This document shows positions 1-9,802 of a stretch of 64,000 bases of DNA, piece after piece. The notes below the pieces were generated by a model. That model was not told the DNA's origin. It ran no database searches and was given only the letters and a program-made list of their open reading frames with translations. Both the position numbers and the translations under genes were made by a program. The number at the start of each line of letters is the position of its first letter. The first letter of the stretch is position 1. The DNA is from an uncultured Glaciecola sp. (GTDB lineage: Bacteria; Pseudomonadota; Gammaproteobacteria; Enterobacterales; Alteromonadaceae): positions 372,001-436,000 of the forward strand of contig NZ_CALJHY010000002.1 of assembly GCF_937770335.1 (NCBI RefSeq), read 5' to 3'.

Positions 1-80
1 GTGTCTTTTTTGATAAAGTAGATCCACAATATATCGACTTGCTAGAAGAGCTGTTCAGTCAGACTAAGGAAGAGGTATAA
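1..80 (+). CDS. recB: RecB C-terminal end (partial)
   Basis: Only the last 25 codons are present, in the frame beginning at base 3 and stopping at 78-80 (ends ...LFSQTKEEV). The assignment rests mainly on position: recB normally lies directly before recD, whose start is 4 bases downstream. RecB is the helicase-nuclease subunit of the RecBCD recombination complex. The fragment is too short to confirm by motif. Confidence 0.6.
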   Translation, partial: VFFDKVDPQYIDLLEELFSQTKEEV

Positions 81-84
81 CGTT

Positions 85-2271
85 ATGTTGTTTTCTATTC
101 CTTCACCTATAGCAAAAAAAATTGGTTATTCATCTTGCACTGATTGCTTAGTCGCGCTGCATGACATTCAATCAATTGACTATTATTTTGCTAATAATGT
201 CGTTATGAAACGTTATGAGCACGAAACCGAAAATAGCTTTTTCAGCGACCAAAAATTAGTTTCTCAACTATTTCATATGCTATTGGCACTCTCTTATTTC
301 CAAAGGCAAGGACACAGCTGCCTAAATATTAAAGCGATCGCTGAAAAAACGTGTTGGTCTGAGGCTGATATTATTCACTATGAACCAACGTCTATTAAGC
401 AGAATACGACAATCAAAACCGGTTTTATATTTGCGAACGAAGCAGAGCTTAGCGATATTATTAAACGTTTTAACGCCATTTATCCGCAAAGAAAGGATAT
501 TCAGTGGAGCCAGCCCAACTTATATACAGGGCGTTATGCAAACTACGAAAATGAAGTGGCTGACTTTTTTAAACAGCAACAAAAGAAGTGCATAGTAGAT
601 TCAGAACTCGCATTTATAAGCCTGCAAAAATGCGCTGACGAGCTTTGGCCAACGCTATTTCCTGTTAAAGATGAACACGTCATTGACTGGCAGCAAGTTT
701 CTGTAGCTAATGGCTTAATATCACAAACTTCAATTATTAGTGGTGGTGCCGGAACAGGTAAAACATACACAGTCGCAAGATTATTATTATCTTGGTTGCA
801 TACACAAAAAAACGGTTTAGCTAATCAGGCTAAGCTTATGCTGGCGGCGCCGACAGGGAAAGCGGCACAGCGTTTAAATGAATCTATTTTGGCTGAATTT
901 ACGCAATTACTCGGTTCGAACAAACAAAATCAAGTTGCAACGTTGATTACTGAATTGATGCCGATGATACAAGCAAAAACAATCCACCGTCTACTTGGTT
1001 TAGGTATGTATGGTATTGAGCCAAGATACAACGATAAAAAACAACTGGATTGTGATTTTTTAGTCATAGATGAAGTATCAATGATCGATTTAGCTATGAT
1101 GACTAAGCTTTTGCGAGCGCTACCTAAAACGGCAAAGTTAGTTTTAATTGGAGATGCAAACCAACTGCCATCTGTCGAGAGTGGAGGTTTGCTAAAGGAC
1201 TTGGTTGATCAAGTAGCATGGCAAGATGCTTTAACGTTAAGTGATTACTCGGCTCTTTACAGTCAATCACATGTGTCGCTGCTAAATCAGTTACTACCTA
1301 GTTTTCCGACTAACAATAGTCAGAGAAAGCTAAGTGCTACCCAATGTGAAACTGGCATTAAAGAAGACGATAAAGAGAATGACTCAAAGCAGTATAATTA
1401 TAACCATGTTACGTTTTTACAAAAAAGCATGCGCTCGCAGAATGAGATAACGCAACTAGCACAGAGTATATTACTGGGCCAGTCTTCACAGTTTATGGCG
1501 TTGTTGTCTAGTAAGGACAATGAAAGCGGCATGTCAAAGCTTGATGACAACTCAACATCAGGACAATTATCATTGTTGACGCCAGAGGCAGTGACGCCAG
1601 TAGTAACGTGGCATAAAGATGCCTATACTCAAAAAGGGACAATCAAACCCGAGTTACTAAAGCAAATTGCGCAGCGCTACGCGTGCATATTTGAAAGTAG
1701 CAGTGTTAGCAACGCAATGAGGCTGCTGAAGGGATACAGATTGTTGTCTGCGACTAAAAAAGGTCGTTTGGGCACAGAGTTTTTGAATACTCAAATTGAA
1801 CAACAGCTAAGAAAGCGTTTCGCTCATATCGACGTTGGCCAAACGTATCGCGGAATGCCAATTATGATAGTTCAAAATGACTACCGGTTGAATTTATTTA
1901 ATGGCGATATCGGTGTTATATGGACCAATGAAGAAGGTCAATTGTTAGCATACTTTCCTGACCCAGACATGCCTGAAACTCAACTATCATTCAGTTTTAC
2001 CTCACTACCTGCGTTTGAATTGGTTTATGCAATGACAATCCACAAGACTCAGGGATCGGAGTTTGAGCATGTTGATATTCTATTGCCAAATTTACTGCCT
2101 GCTAATGCAATGGTCCATAGTAGTCAGCATTTAAGCAGAGAATTGCTGTATACCGGAGTGACCCGAGCGAAGAAGAGCATAGGCATTATAGCTAGCTCGC
2201 CAGTACTTAATGACTGCATAGGAAAAACATCAACACGGTTTAGTGGTTTAAAACAAAAACTAGGGCTCTAA
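85..2271 (+). CDS. recD: RecBCD exonuclease V subunit alpha (RecD helicase)
   Basis: RecD is the 5'-3' helicase subunit of RecBCD, which processes double-strand ends for recombination repair. The 728-residue product has a clear Walker A loop (GGAGTGKT, residues 220-227), a Walker B-like LVIDEVSMID, and the C-terminal superfamily 1 motifs AMTIHKTQGSEF and ELLYTGVTRAK. It is longer than the roughly 600-residue E. coli protein. The extra length includes a polar, low-complexity stretch after residue about 410, between helicase motifs. The start lies 4 bases after the recB stop, consistent with translational coupling in a recBD operon. Confidence 0.95.
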   Translation: MLFSIPSPIAKKIGYSSCTDCLVALHDIQSIDYYFANNVVMKRYEHETENSFFSDQKLVSQLFHMLLALSYFQRQGHSCLNIKAIAEKTCWSEADIIHYEPTSIKQNTTIKTGFIFANEAELSDIIKRFNAIYPQRKDIQWSQPNLYTGRYANYENEVADFFKQQQKKCIVDSELAFISLQKCADELWPTLFPVKDEHVIDWQQVSVANGLISQTSIISGGAGTGKTYTVARLLLSWLHTQKNGLANQAKLMLAAPTGKAAQRLNESILAEFTQLLGSNKQNQVATLITELMPMIQAKTIHRLLGLGMYGIEPRYNDKKQLDCDFLVIDEVSMIDLAMMTKLLRALPKTAKLVLIGDANQLPSVESGGLLKDLVDQVAWQDALTLSDYSALYSQSHVSLLNQLLPSFPTNNSQRKLSATQCETGIKEDDKENDSKQYNYNHVTFLQKSMRSQNEITQLAQSILLGQSSQFMALLSSKDNESGMSKLDDNSTSGQLSLLTPEAVTPVVTWHKDAYTQKGTIKPELLKQIAQRYACIFESSSVSNAMRLLKGYRLLSATKKGRLGTEFLNTQIEQQLRKRFAHIDVGQTYRGMPIMIVQNDYRLNLFNGDIGVIWTNEEGQLLAYFPDPDMPETQLSFSFTSLPAFELVYAMTIHKTQGSEFEHVDILLPNLLPANAMVHSSQHLSRELLYTGVTRAKKSIGIIASSPVLNDCIGKTSTRFSGLKQKLGL

Positions 2272-2294
2272 ATTAGAACGCTACATTAGCCGTG

Positions 2295-2699
2295 TTATGA
2301 TTTTATGTTTACGACGACGGTTCTCAGCGGTTCGGTGTAAAGGGAAAACGTAAGAATGGTTTTAGATTGAGTTAAGCCAGTATTAACGGTATGTACTTTT
2401 ACGGTTTTAGAAAAGAATAATTGGTTTTGTATGACTCGAATAAAACGCTGGGCATCAAAATAGTGTTGTTGGTTTAGACAAGCTAACTTAGTTAAGGATG
2501 AGCAATCAATCCAGCCAATAAGTTGATATGGATAGACGATGCTATTCTGTAAAGTTGCGATATCCTCTCTAAGAGTAAGGCTTGCGCCGAACACAGGTAG
2601 ATCTGACAATATGATTTCGGTCTTTTCGTCAGCAACTAATGAAAAAATATTGCCTTTAGACGGTTCTTCTAAGTTGTCATTAGCTTCTGAGTGGGGCAT
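2295..2699 (-). CDS. Hypothetical protein (134 aa)
   Basis: A 134-residue soluble protein, converging with recD (23 bases between stops). It has an acidic N-terminus and then alternating hydrophobic segments such as IILSDLPVFGASLTLRE and KTILTFSLYTEPLRTVVVNI, suggesting a beta-rich fold. No signal peptide or membrane segment is evident. A PilZ-like fold is conceivable, but the diagnostic RxxxR and D/NxSxxG motifs are not seen. I do not recognise the family. It is accepted as a gene because of its length, the absence of an overlapping gene and ordinary codon use. Confidence 0.55.
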   Translation of the reverse strand: MPHSEANDNLEEPSKGNIFSLVADEKTEIILSDLPVFGASLTLREDIATLQNSIVYPYQLIGWIDCSSLTKLACLNQQHYFDAQRFIRVIQNQLFFSKTVKVHTVNTGLTQSKTILTFSLYTEPLRTVVVNIKS

Positions 2700-2910
2700 A
2701 GTTTCTCTCCATTAGATACCTGTAATTGTGCTTCTAAGTATGACTACTCTGCTTTTCAATAACGCACCTTAGTTGTGAGTAAATGAAAAGGGGTTATTTG
2801 TATAGTAAGTTAGATTAAATTTTAGGTTAAATACTCTTCTTTGCTGATGATGCAGATCAAGCAATGTGTTCAGAAAATAAAAATAACGAAAATATTGGGA
2901 GTGGTGATAG

Positions 2911-5313
2911 ATGAGTTTGACGAAGTGGTTAAGTAGTGTCTTCTTTTTAGCTTTGCTATGTTTAATGCAAGTCGTTCAAGCACAAGATAAAGAAGACTTT
3001 CTGCAAGCGAAGCAAGCAATGTCTGGTTTTGTGCAAATTGTATATTCTAATAGTGATGATAAGGTTTACTTGGCATTGGATGTTGGGCAACTTAACCAAC
3101 AAATGTTATTTCAAAGCAGCTTGCCGCAGGGAATCGGTTCAAATGATATTGGATTAGACCGAGGTCAGTTAGGAGATACACGTCTTGTGGAGTTTCAACG
3201 CTTTGGCAATAAAATATTATTGAAGCAATTTAATACTGATTATCGCGCGAGTTCAAACAATGTTGCTGAACGTAAAAGTATTGATGAAGCTTTTGCGGAT
3301 TCAGTTATTGCTGGATTTGAGGTCGCACATGAAAGTGGTAATAAAATCTACATTGATTATACGGCATTTTTATTATCTGACGTGCACGGTATTGCAGATC
3401 AATTAAGTCAAAGAGCGCAGGGTAGTTATTCAATAGATAGTAGTCGATCTGGCATTTACTTACCAAAAACAAAAGCATTTGAGGGTAATACAGAGCTGGA
3501 AGCATTAGTGACCTTTGCAGGCACTCCCAAAGGTCAATATATTCGACAGGTAACGCCCGATGCAAAGAGCGTGTCTGTGCACCTACATCATTCGTTTTTT
3601 GCCTTACCTGATAATGGCTTTAAAACGCGTGTCTTTCATCCGTATTCAGGCTTTTGGAAACACAGTTTCTATGACTACTCCGCACCATTGGATGCTGAAA
3701 TGGAACAGAAATTTATTCCGCGTCACCGTTTATCAAAGGTGAACCCTAATGCTGATATAAGTGAGGCAGTCGAGCCTATCATTTATTATTTAGACCCTGG
3801 GATCCCAGAGCCCGTAATGACCGCACTGAGAGAGGGGGCGATGTGGTGGGATCAAGCATTTGCTGCTGCGGGTTATAAAAATGCATTTCAAGTTAAAGTA
3901 CTTCCCGAAGGCGCTGACCCAATGGATTCTCGCTATAACGTTATCCAATGGGTGCACCGAGCGACAAGAGGTTGGTCTTACGGCAGTTCGGTAATTGATC
4001 CACGTACAGGGGAAATCATTAAAGGACATGTCACTTTAGGTTCGTTACGTGTAAGACAAGACTTTTTGATTGCACTTGGTATGACGAGTCCTTTTGATAA
4101 TGAAAGTGCAGGGAAAGCTAATACAGATGCGCAGTTAGAAATGGCATTGGACCGTATTAGGCAGTTATCTGCACACGAAGTTGGACATACTTTAGGGATC
4201 GCACATAACTTTGCAGCAAGTGAGAATGATCGTGCATCGGTAATGGATTATCCACACCCACTTATTAGTTTGCAAAACGGTGACATTTCACTTGAGAATG
4301 CATATGCCAAAGATATTGGTGATTGGGATAAATATGTCATTGCCTATGGTTATCAGAACTTTGCTGATGCTGATGAAAATCAGGCATTAAGCGCACTAAT
4401 TACCAAAGCAAAAAAAGCGGGCTTTTTATACAAATCAGATCCTGATTCTAGAATTGCAAAAAGAGCCTCAAGTAACGGACATTTATGGGATAACGGTAAA
4501 AGCCCAACTGATGAATTTGCAAGAATGAGTGAAGTGAGAAAATTTGCACTCGCTCGATTCGGTGTTAATTCACTGCCAGTCGGTGCCGACTTATCTTCGC
4601 TTGAGGAGCGCCTTGTACCCATATATTATTCACACCGATATCAATTAGATGCCTTGGTAAAACAAGTGTCTGGTGTTATCTACGAATATGAGCAAAAAGA
4701 GTTAAATGTGCCACTTAAAGGCAGTTCATTTGTGAGTGGTGAAACGCAACTTCAAGCAACCGAAATGATAGTTAATGCAGCGTCAGCTAATTATCTGGCG
4801 ATACAACCAGCGTTAGCTAAACTGATCAATCCTAAAGTTTATGGTAGTAGCCGAAACAGAGAAAGCACGAATGGTAGGATGGGGATCGTATTCGATCCAA
4901 TAAGTGCAGCGGAGGCGGCATCAGGCTACGCAATCACTAATCTACTTGAGCCAATACGATTAAATCGATTGGCTTATCAACACTCTCTTGATTCTAGCAT
5001 TCCAAGTGCTCAGAAAGTGGTTAGTTTAGTATTTGATAACTTAGTAAAGACGCGTTCTGATGATGTATTAGAGCAACGTATCAAGCATGTAGCGCTGACT
5101 ATTTTCTTTGATATATTGAAAGCAGATGAATTGTCGCCGGAAGTTAAGTTAGCGATGCAAAGCGAACTATTAAGTTATCAGAGTTGGTTGGCGAAAAAAG
5201 GCAAAAGTGCTCAAGACAAGGTGTTACTTAAATACATTGAGCATTATTGGACGTCGAACGAATGGTTGGGCAGTTTTGCGGTTAAGCAATTGCCACCGGG
5301 TTCTCCCATTTAG
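2911..5313 (+). CDS. Secreted zinc metalloprotease, met-zincin type (DUF5117/DUF4953)
   Basis: An 800-residue exported protease. Residues 1-24 form a signal peptide with cleavage after VQA. The zinc site is HEVGHTLGIAH at residues 422-432, the extended HExxHxxGxxH signature of the metzincin clan, followed by NFAAS. A downstream methionine in SVMDYPHP fits the Met-turn. The N-terminal ~350 residues match the DUF5117-type domain usually found before this catalytic domain. It probably acts in the periplasm or outside the cell; the substrate is unknown. A good ribosome site (GGGAGTGG) precedes the ATG. It stands alone between non-coding stretches. Confidence 0.9.
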   Translation: MSLTKWLSSVFFLALLCLMQVVQAQDKEDFLQAKQAMSGFVQIVYSNSDDKVYLALDVGQLNQQMLFQSSLPQGIGSNDIGLDRGQLGDTRLVEFQRFGNKILLKQFNTDYRASSNNVAERKSIDEAFADSVIAGFEVAHESGNKIYIDYTAFLLSDVHGIADQLSQRAQGSYSIDSSRSGIYLPKTKAFEGNTELEALVTFAGTPKGQYIRQVTPDAKSVSVHLHHSFFALPDNGFKTRVFHPYSGFWKHSFYDYSAPLDAEMEQKFIPRHRLSKVNPNADISEAVEPIIYYLDPGIPEPVMTALREGAMWWDQAFAAAGYKNAFQVKVLPEGADPMDSRYNVIQWVHRATRGWSYGSSVIDPRTGEIIKGHVTLGSLRVRQDFLIALGMTSPFDNESAGKANTDAQLEMALDRIRQLSAHEVGHTLGIAHNFAASENDRASVMDYPHPLISLQNGDISLENAYAKDIGDWDKYVIAYGYQNFADADENQALSALITKAKKAGFLYKSDPDSRIAKRASSNGHLWDNGKSPTDEFARMSEVRKFALARFGVNSLPVGADLSSLEERLVPIYYSHRYQLDALVKQVSGVIYEYEQKELNVPLKGSSFVSGETQLQATEMIVNAASANYLAIQPALAKLINPKVYGSSRNRESTNGRMGIVFDPISAAEAASGYAITNLLEPIRLNRLAYQHSLDSSIPSAQKVVSLVFDNLVKTRSDDVLEQRIKHVALTIFFDILKADELSPEVKLAMQSELLSYQSWLAKKGKSAQDKVLLKYIEHYWTSNEWLGSFAVKQLPPGSPI

Positions 5314-5331
5314 TCGTGTTGATAACTTAAA

Positions 5332-5456
5332 AAACCGCCTAACGTGCTTATTATGCGCTGGCTTGGTTAAGTATTTCTCAACGCTCATACAGATATTGCG
5401 AACTAAAAACTTGCCACGGTTCGCAATTCTGATATGAGCCTTGCACATTGCGGTTT
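5332..5456. repeat. Long imperfect inverted repeat (~125 bp)
   Basis: The gap 5314-5686 (about 370 bases) holds no gene. Its left part is a nested imperfect palindrome. Outer arms at 5332-5347 and 5443-5456 pair as AAACCGC..GTGC with GCAC..GCGGTTT. Inner arms at 5394-5402 and 5419-5438 share ATTGCGAAC/GTTCGCAAT and CTCATA/TATGAG. It could be a miniature inverted-repeat element or a structured RNA. There is no clean U-run, so a plain terminator is unlikely. Confidence 0.45.
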
Positions 5457-5540
5457 GTCTACGAAGCTAGGTGGTCCCTTTTTTATCCGAATACGCCAGA
5501 CTGGCCATGTCATCACTTATAGTATTATTTGGTGTGGGCG

Positions 5541-5573
5541 AAATTATAAGCGAAGACTGTTAGCTTATAATTT
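5541..5573. promoter_or_regulatory. Perfect 11-bp inverted repeat upstream of phosphatase gene
   Basis: AAATTATAAGC at 5541-5551 is mirrored exactly by GCTTATAATTT at 5563-5573, with an 11-base loop. It sits about 115 bases before the phosphatase start. An operator or an mRNA hairpin are both possible. No T-run follows. Confidence 0.4.
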
Positions 5574-5686
5574 ATCTCAAATAGGTTTCCATACAATCTA
5601 TGAATAACCCTATATCACAACAAACAATTACCCTTCTGCGAGCAAAGGATTTAACCTTTTGTTTACACTTAAAAGGAACAACATAT

Positions 5687-6358
5687 ATGGCTCAATTATA
5701 TCTCGTACGACACGGTCAGGCGTCTTTTGGCGCAGCAGACTATGACAAGTTGAGTGACATAGGACATCAACAGTCGTTGTTGCTAGGGGAGTACTTTGCG
5801 CAGCGCGATATTGCGTTTGACAGTATTGTAACGGGTGACATGCGCAGGCACAAAGAAACAGCGGCAGGTATTCAAAAAGGCGGCGAGAGTGCTATACCGG
5901 TTGTTATTGATTCGGGCTGGAATGAATTCGACTTTAATGCAGTCGTAAGCGCTTATCTAACAGTTAATCCTTTGATGCGTCCCCCAGAAGACGCACCGCG
6001 AGCTGAGTTTTATCGCTTATTAAAGAATGCGATGTTTGCTTGGTCTAAACGAGAAATTGGTAACGATCTGCCCGAGTCTTGGGAGGAGTTTACAGGAAGG
6101 GTAGCAGGGGCTGTAGAACGTATTTGTGCATCCGATGCCAAGAATGTGTTGGTGGCGAGTTCTGGTGGCGCAATTGCGATAACGATGATGAATATGTTGG
6201 GATTAACAGTGGATAAAACCGTTAACTTCAATTTGCAAATTAAGAACACCAGTATCAATCACTTTTTCTTTAATCGTGATGGTATTCAACTAAGCAGTTT
6301 TAATAATGTGGGGCACTTAGACTTGCCTGAGCATAAATCATTAATTACATACAGTTAG
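5687..6358 (+). CDS. Histidine phosphatase family protein
   Basis: A branch-1 histidine phosphatase (phosphoglycerate mutase-like) of 223 residues. The phosphohistidine motif LVRHGQ is at residues 6-11 and a second-core sequence [11 protein letters not shown] lies towards the C-terminus. The usual second catalytic His at the VxHGG position reads SSGG here, so activity is uncertain. The ATG at 5687 is preferred because AAGGA precedes it at the right distance and the family starts a few residues before RHG. An in-frame ATG at 5600 would add 29 unconserved residues. It heads the acyl-CoA gene cluster (35 bases to the next gene), so an acyl or hydroxyacyl phosphate metabolite is a plausible substrate, as inference. 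Confidence 0.85.
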   Translation: MAQLYLVRHGQASFGAADYDKLSDIGHQQSLLLGEYFAQRDIAFDSIVTGDMRRHKETAAGIQKGGESAIPVVIDSGWNEFDFNAVVSAYLTVNPLMRPPEDAPRAEFYRLLKNAMFAWSKREIGNDLPESWEEFTGRVAGAVERICASDAKNVLVASSGGAIAITMMNMLGLTVDKTVNFNLQIKNTSINHFFFNRDGIQLSSFNNVGHLDLPEHKSLITYS

Positions 6359-6392
6359 TAAACTGAATAACCAGATTAAGCACGGGGCGACT

Positions 6393-7616
6393 ATGAACTT
6401 TGATTACACTGAAAAAACGCAAAATTTGATCAATAAACTGCAGGCTTTTATGGATGAAAATATTTATCCAAATGAAGCTATTTATCACGACTTGGTGCAT
6501 CAATCCGAGAATCCATGGGTCACCCCGAAATTGATGCATGACCTGAAAGAAAAAGCAAAAGATGCTGGTTTATGGAATTTATTCTTACCAAGCGAATATC
6601 TGCCATATGGCGCAGGGTTAACTAACCTTGAGTATGCACCGCTTTGCGAATTGATGGGCCGCGTATTATGGAGCTCAGAAGTATTTAACTGCAGTGCTCC
6701 TGATACAGGCAATATGGAAGTATTGGCAAAGTATGGTAATTCAGAACAGCAAAAAAAGTGGCTTGAACCTTTGCTTAATGGCGAACTGCGGTCAGCATTT
6801 GCAATGACAGAACCAGCAGTGGCTTCTTCTGATGCAACCAATATTGAAACCTCGATTCAGCGTGATGGTGATGAGTATGTTATCAATGGCCGTAAATGGT
6901 ATACCAGTGGTGCAATGAACGAAAACTGTAAGATAATGGTAGTGATGGGTAAAACTGATACAACCGCTGCCAGACATGAGCAACAATCGCAAATTTTAGT
7001 ACCTTTAGATACTGCAGGTGTGACTATTGTTCGTCCTATGTCAGCGATGGGCTATCTTGATCAGCCTGTTGGTCATGCTGAAATCCTTTTCGAAAACGTA
7101 CGAGTCCCAGCAAGCAGCTTATTAGTGGGAGAAGGTAAAGGTTTTGAAATTGCTCAAGGTCGTTTAGGCCCCGGTCGAATTCACCATTGCATGCGTCTTA
7201 TTGGTTGTGCCCAAAGAGCATTAGATGAAGCTTGTGCTCGTGTGGAAGACCGCATTGCCTTTGGTCAACCGTTGAGTAAACAACAATCGGTACGCGAAAG
7301 TTTAGCGCAGATGTATTGCAAAATTGAACAGGCTAGATTACTTACTTTAAAGGCAGCAGACCATATGGATAAATATGGTAATAAAGTAGCGAAAAATATT
7401 ATTGCAGCAATTAAAATTGTTGCCCCTAAAATGGCTTGTGAAGTTATTGATGAAGCGATTCAAATTCACGGTGCAGAAGGGACATCACAAGACACAACAT
7501 TGAGTGAAACACTAGCCTATGCGCGAACTATTCGTTTGGCTGATGGCCCTGATCAAGTGCACATGATGCAATTGGGTCGGAATTTAGTTCAGCAAATGTC
7601 AGCTAAAAATCAGTAA
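6393..7616 (+). CDS. Acyl-CoA dehydrogenase (ACAD10/11 or LvaC-like)
   Basis: A 407-residue flavoprotein of the acyl-CoA dehydrogenase superfamily. Family landmarks are [16 protein letters not shown] (substrate/FAD loop), [26 protein letters not shown] and a C-terminal [11 protein letters not shown]. It is followed after 9 bases by an APH-type kinase gene, the same pairing as bacterial LvaA/LvaC and the fused human ACAD10/ACAD11. In those systems the kinase phosphorylates a 4-hydroxyacyl-CoA and the dehydrogenase-like enzyme removes phosphate to give an enoyl-CoA. That role is inferred from gene pairing; a standard short- or branched-chain acyl-CoA dehydrogenase remains possible. Confidence 0.88.
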   Translation: MNFDYTEKTQNLINKLQAFMDENIYPNEAIYHDLVHQSENPWVTPKLMHDLKEKAKDAGLWNLFLPSEYLPYGAGLTNLEYAPLCELMGRVLWSSEVFNCSAPDTGNMEVLAKYGNSEQQKKWLEPLLNGELRSAFAMTEPAVASSDATNIETSIQRDGDEYVINGRKWYTSGAMNENCKIMVVMGKTDTTAARHEQQSQILVPLDTAGVTIVRPMSAMGYLDQPVGHAEILFENVRVPASSLLVGEGKGFEIAQGRLGPGRIHHCMRLIGCAQRALDEACARVEDRIAFGQPLSKQQSVRESLAQMYCKIEQARLLTLKAADHMDKYGNKVAKNIIAAIKIVAPKMACEVIDEAIQIHGAEGTSQDTTLSETLAYARTIRLADGPDQVHMMQLGRNLVQQMSAKNQ

Positions 7617-7625
7617 ATAAAATTG

Positions 7626-8684
7626 ATGAGCTTTAAAATCACCCCAAACCTAACGACACTTCAAGCATATTGCGATAGCAACGTGCCTGAGGTGGGTAAG
7701 TTATTAACCCTCGAAAAGTTCAGTGGGGGCCAATCTAATCCAAGTTTTAAATTGACAACAACGACAGGAGAATTCGTTTTACGCCGACAACCACTGGGGC
7801 ATTTGCTAAAGTCAGCGCATGCTGTGGACCGCGAGTATAAGGTTATTTCGGCTCTGCAGAAAAGCAATGTGCCTGTGCCAAAAGCCATACACCTTTGCAT
7901 CGACAATGAGATTATTGGAAGCCAATTTTTTATCATGAGCTTCGTGTCCGGTGATATATTTTGGAATGCAGCGTTAGATACACTGGATAAACGCCCCTGT
8001 TTTGGAGAGTCACCTAATTCAAAACGTGCAAAGATATACGATCAAATGAACTTAGCATTGGTGAGCTTGCATAGTATTAAGCCGGAAGATGTCGGACTCG
8101 CTGACTTTGGTCGTCCGGGTAACTATTTTGCTCGTCAGTTGGATAGATGGACAAAACAATATATTGCTGCCAAAACAGAAGAAAATCATAACGCAGAATT
8201 TCTTATTAAATGGTTAGGTGAAAACTTACCGGATGATGATGGTTTAATATCGATTGTGCATGGCGATTTTCGTTTGGACAACATGATCTTTTCGCATGAT
8301 AGCCAAGACCTATGTGCGATCCTTGATTGGGAATTATCAACACTTGGTCATCCCTATGCAGACTTAGCCTATCAATGCATGCAGTTAAGGTTGCCTGCAA
8401 ATATGGGCAATGTGCCGGGTTTGGGTGGTGTATATAGAGAAGAGTTGGGCATACCTAGTGAGGAAGAATATGTTGCGCTTTATTGTGAACGTACAGGTAT
8501 TGATAAGATAGACAACTGGCAGTTTTATATCGCATTTAGCTTTTTTCGACTACTCTCAATAGTTCAAGGAGTTGTAAAGCGTGGTAAAGATGGTAATGCG
8601 TCAAATCCAAAAGCAGTAGAACTAGAACAACTATTAACACCATTATCAAATCTCGCAGTGCGAGCTATAAAGGAAGACTATTAA
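7626..8684 (+). CDS. APH-family kinase, acyl-CoA dehydrogenase-associated
   Basis: A 352-residue protein kinase-like phosphotransferase (APH/choline kinase fold). The lobe-N sequence GGQSNPSFKL and VLRRQPLG, the catalytic loop VHGDFRLDNM and the metal-binding ILDWELSTLGHPYADLAY are all present, so it should be active. Proteins of this type beside acyl-CoA dehydrogenases phosphorylate hydroxyacyl-CoAs rather than aminoglycosides. The ATG at 7626 is preferred over a TTG one codon earlier. The stop is one base from the next ATG, showing an operon. Confidence 0.88.
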   Translation: MSFKITPNLTTLQAYCDSNVPEVGKLLTLEKFSGGQSNPSFKLTTTTGEFVLRRQPLGHLLKSAHAVDREYKVISALQKSNVPVPKAIHLCIDNEIIGSQFFIMSFVSGDIFWNAALDTLDKRPCFGESPNSKRAKIYDQMNLALVSLHSIKPEDVGLADFGRPGNYFARQLDRWTKQYIAAKTEENHNAEFLIKWLGENLPDDDGLISIVHGDFRLDNMIFSHDSQDLCAILDWELSTLGHPYADLAYQCMQLRLPANMGNVPGLGGVYREELGIPSEEEYVALYCERTGIDKIDNWQFYIAFSFFRLLSIVQGVVKRGKDGNASNPKAVELEQLLTPLSNLAVRAIKEDY

Positions 8685-8685
8685 C

Positions 8686-9660
8686 ATGAAAGCGATTGTT
8701 TGCAATGATTTTGCGCCTGTTTCAAAACTAAAATTACAAGATATGCCTGACCCTACAGCATCCAAAGGTAAGGTTGTCGTTGATGTCGCTGCAGCGGGTG
8801 TTAATTTTCCGGATAGCTTGTTAGTGCAAGGTTTGTATCAGATGAAACCTGACTTACCTTTTATCCCTGGTAGTGAAGTTGCAGGTACTATATCTGAAGT
8901 AGGTGAGGGTGTACCTCATTTGAAAATGGGTCAAAAAGTCATTGGTTTATGTATGTTAGGTGGCTATGCTGAAAAAGTTGAATTGCCAGCATCTCATGTT
9001 ATTCCTTTACCTGATGGAATTCCATTGGATGAGGCGTCTGCTTTAGTTACAGCTCATGCAACTGCGCACCATGCGTTGAAGCAAAGGGCCAATTTAACGA
9101 GTTCTGATATCCTATTAGTCACGGGTGCAGCAGGTGGAACCGGATTAGCCGCAGTTCAAATTGGAAAGTTAATGGGCGCTAAAGTTATTGCTGTTTGTTC
9201 AACTGACGAAAAATGTCAAGTGGCAAAAGACAATGGTGCTGACATTTGTATCAATTATACAGGCATCGATTTAAAAGCAGCTATTAAAGAACAAACTAAT
9301 GGCAAGGGAGTAGATGTTGTTTATGAATGTGTGGGTGGCGACATGTTTCATATATGCTCGCGCAGCATGGCATGGAATGGCAGACTATTGGTAATTGGTT
9401 TTGCTGGTGGTGAAATTCCCAAATTCCCAGTTAATCTTTCGTTAGTTAAAGGATTTTCAGTTGTTGGCGTATTCTGGGGATCATTTACCCAGCATCAACC
9501 GCAAGATTTTATGGCTAATATGAAAGAATTGTTAACATGGTATGTTCAAGGTAAAATTAAAGTCGTTATAGACGAGCGATTTGCATTATCTGATGCCGTG
9601 GATGCAATTAATAAAGTGACGGATAGAAAAGTTAAAGGAAAAGTGGTCATTACCCCTTAG
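8686..9660 (+). CDS. NADPH:quinone oxidoreductase family protein (zinc-free MDR)
   Basis: A 324-residue medium-chain reductase/dehydrogenase of the quinone oxidoreductase branch. It has the N-terminal GroES-like domain (GVNFPDSLLVQGLYQ, PGSEVAGTI) and a Rossmann domain with VTGAAGGTGLAAVQIGK. No structural or catalytic zinc cysteines are visible, as expected for this branch. It is the last gene of the operon starting at 5687 and probably reduces an enoyl or enone intermediate with NADPH. The substrate is not deducible. Confidence 0.88.
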   Translation: MKAIVCNDFAPVSKLKLQDMPDPTASKGKVVVDVAAAGVNFPDSLLVQGLYQMKPDLPFIPGSEVAGTISEVGEGVPHLKMGQKVIGLCMLGGYAEKVELPASHVIPLPDGIPLDEASALVTAHATAHHALKQRANLTSSDILLVTGAAGGTGLAAVQIGKLMGAKVIAVCSTDEKCQVAKDNGADICINYTGIDLKAAIKEQTNGKGVDVVYECVGGDMFHICSRSMAWNGRLLVIGFAGGEIPKFPVNLSLVKGFSVVGVFWGSFTQHQPQDFMANMKELLTWYVQGKIKVVIDERFALSDAVDAINKVTDRKVKGKVVITP

Positions 9661-9706
9661 CTTTTACTATTAGGGCTTCTATTTCTGCTTGTAACAAAAA
9701 GTTAAG

Positions 9707-9737
9707 ATAAAAAAGGCGACTCTGGTGAGTCGCCTTA
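9707..9737 (-). terminator. Intrinsic terminator of the DUF3718 gene
   Basis: Stem AAGGCGACTC/GAGTCGCCTT (9713-9736) with loop TGGT. Read on the minus strand it is followed by a T-run at 9707-9712. It may also slow transcription from the plus strand, but no T-run follows on that side. Confidence 0.85.
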
Positions 9738-9802
9738 AGAAATGAAGTAACCTCCATCTATCATGTTGAATTCGGTATTCAAAATCGGTACTCAAAAACG
9801 TA

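Noticed and set aside
5600-5686. 29-residue N-terminal extension of the histidine phosphatase
   Set aside because: No ribosome site and not conserved in the family, which starts just before RHG.
7626-8684. Aminoglycoside resistance phosphotransferase
   Set aside because: The fold is shared, but the operon with an acyl-CoA dehydrogenase indicates a metabolic hydroxyacyl-CoA kinase.
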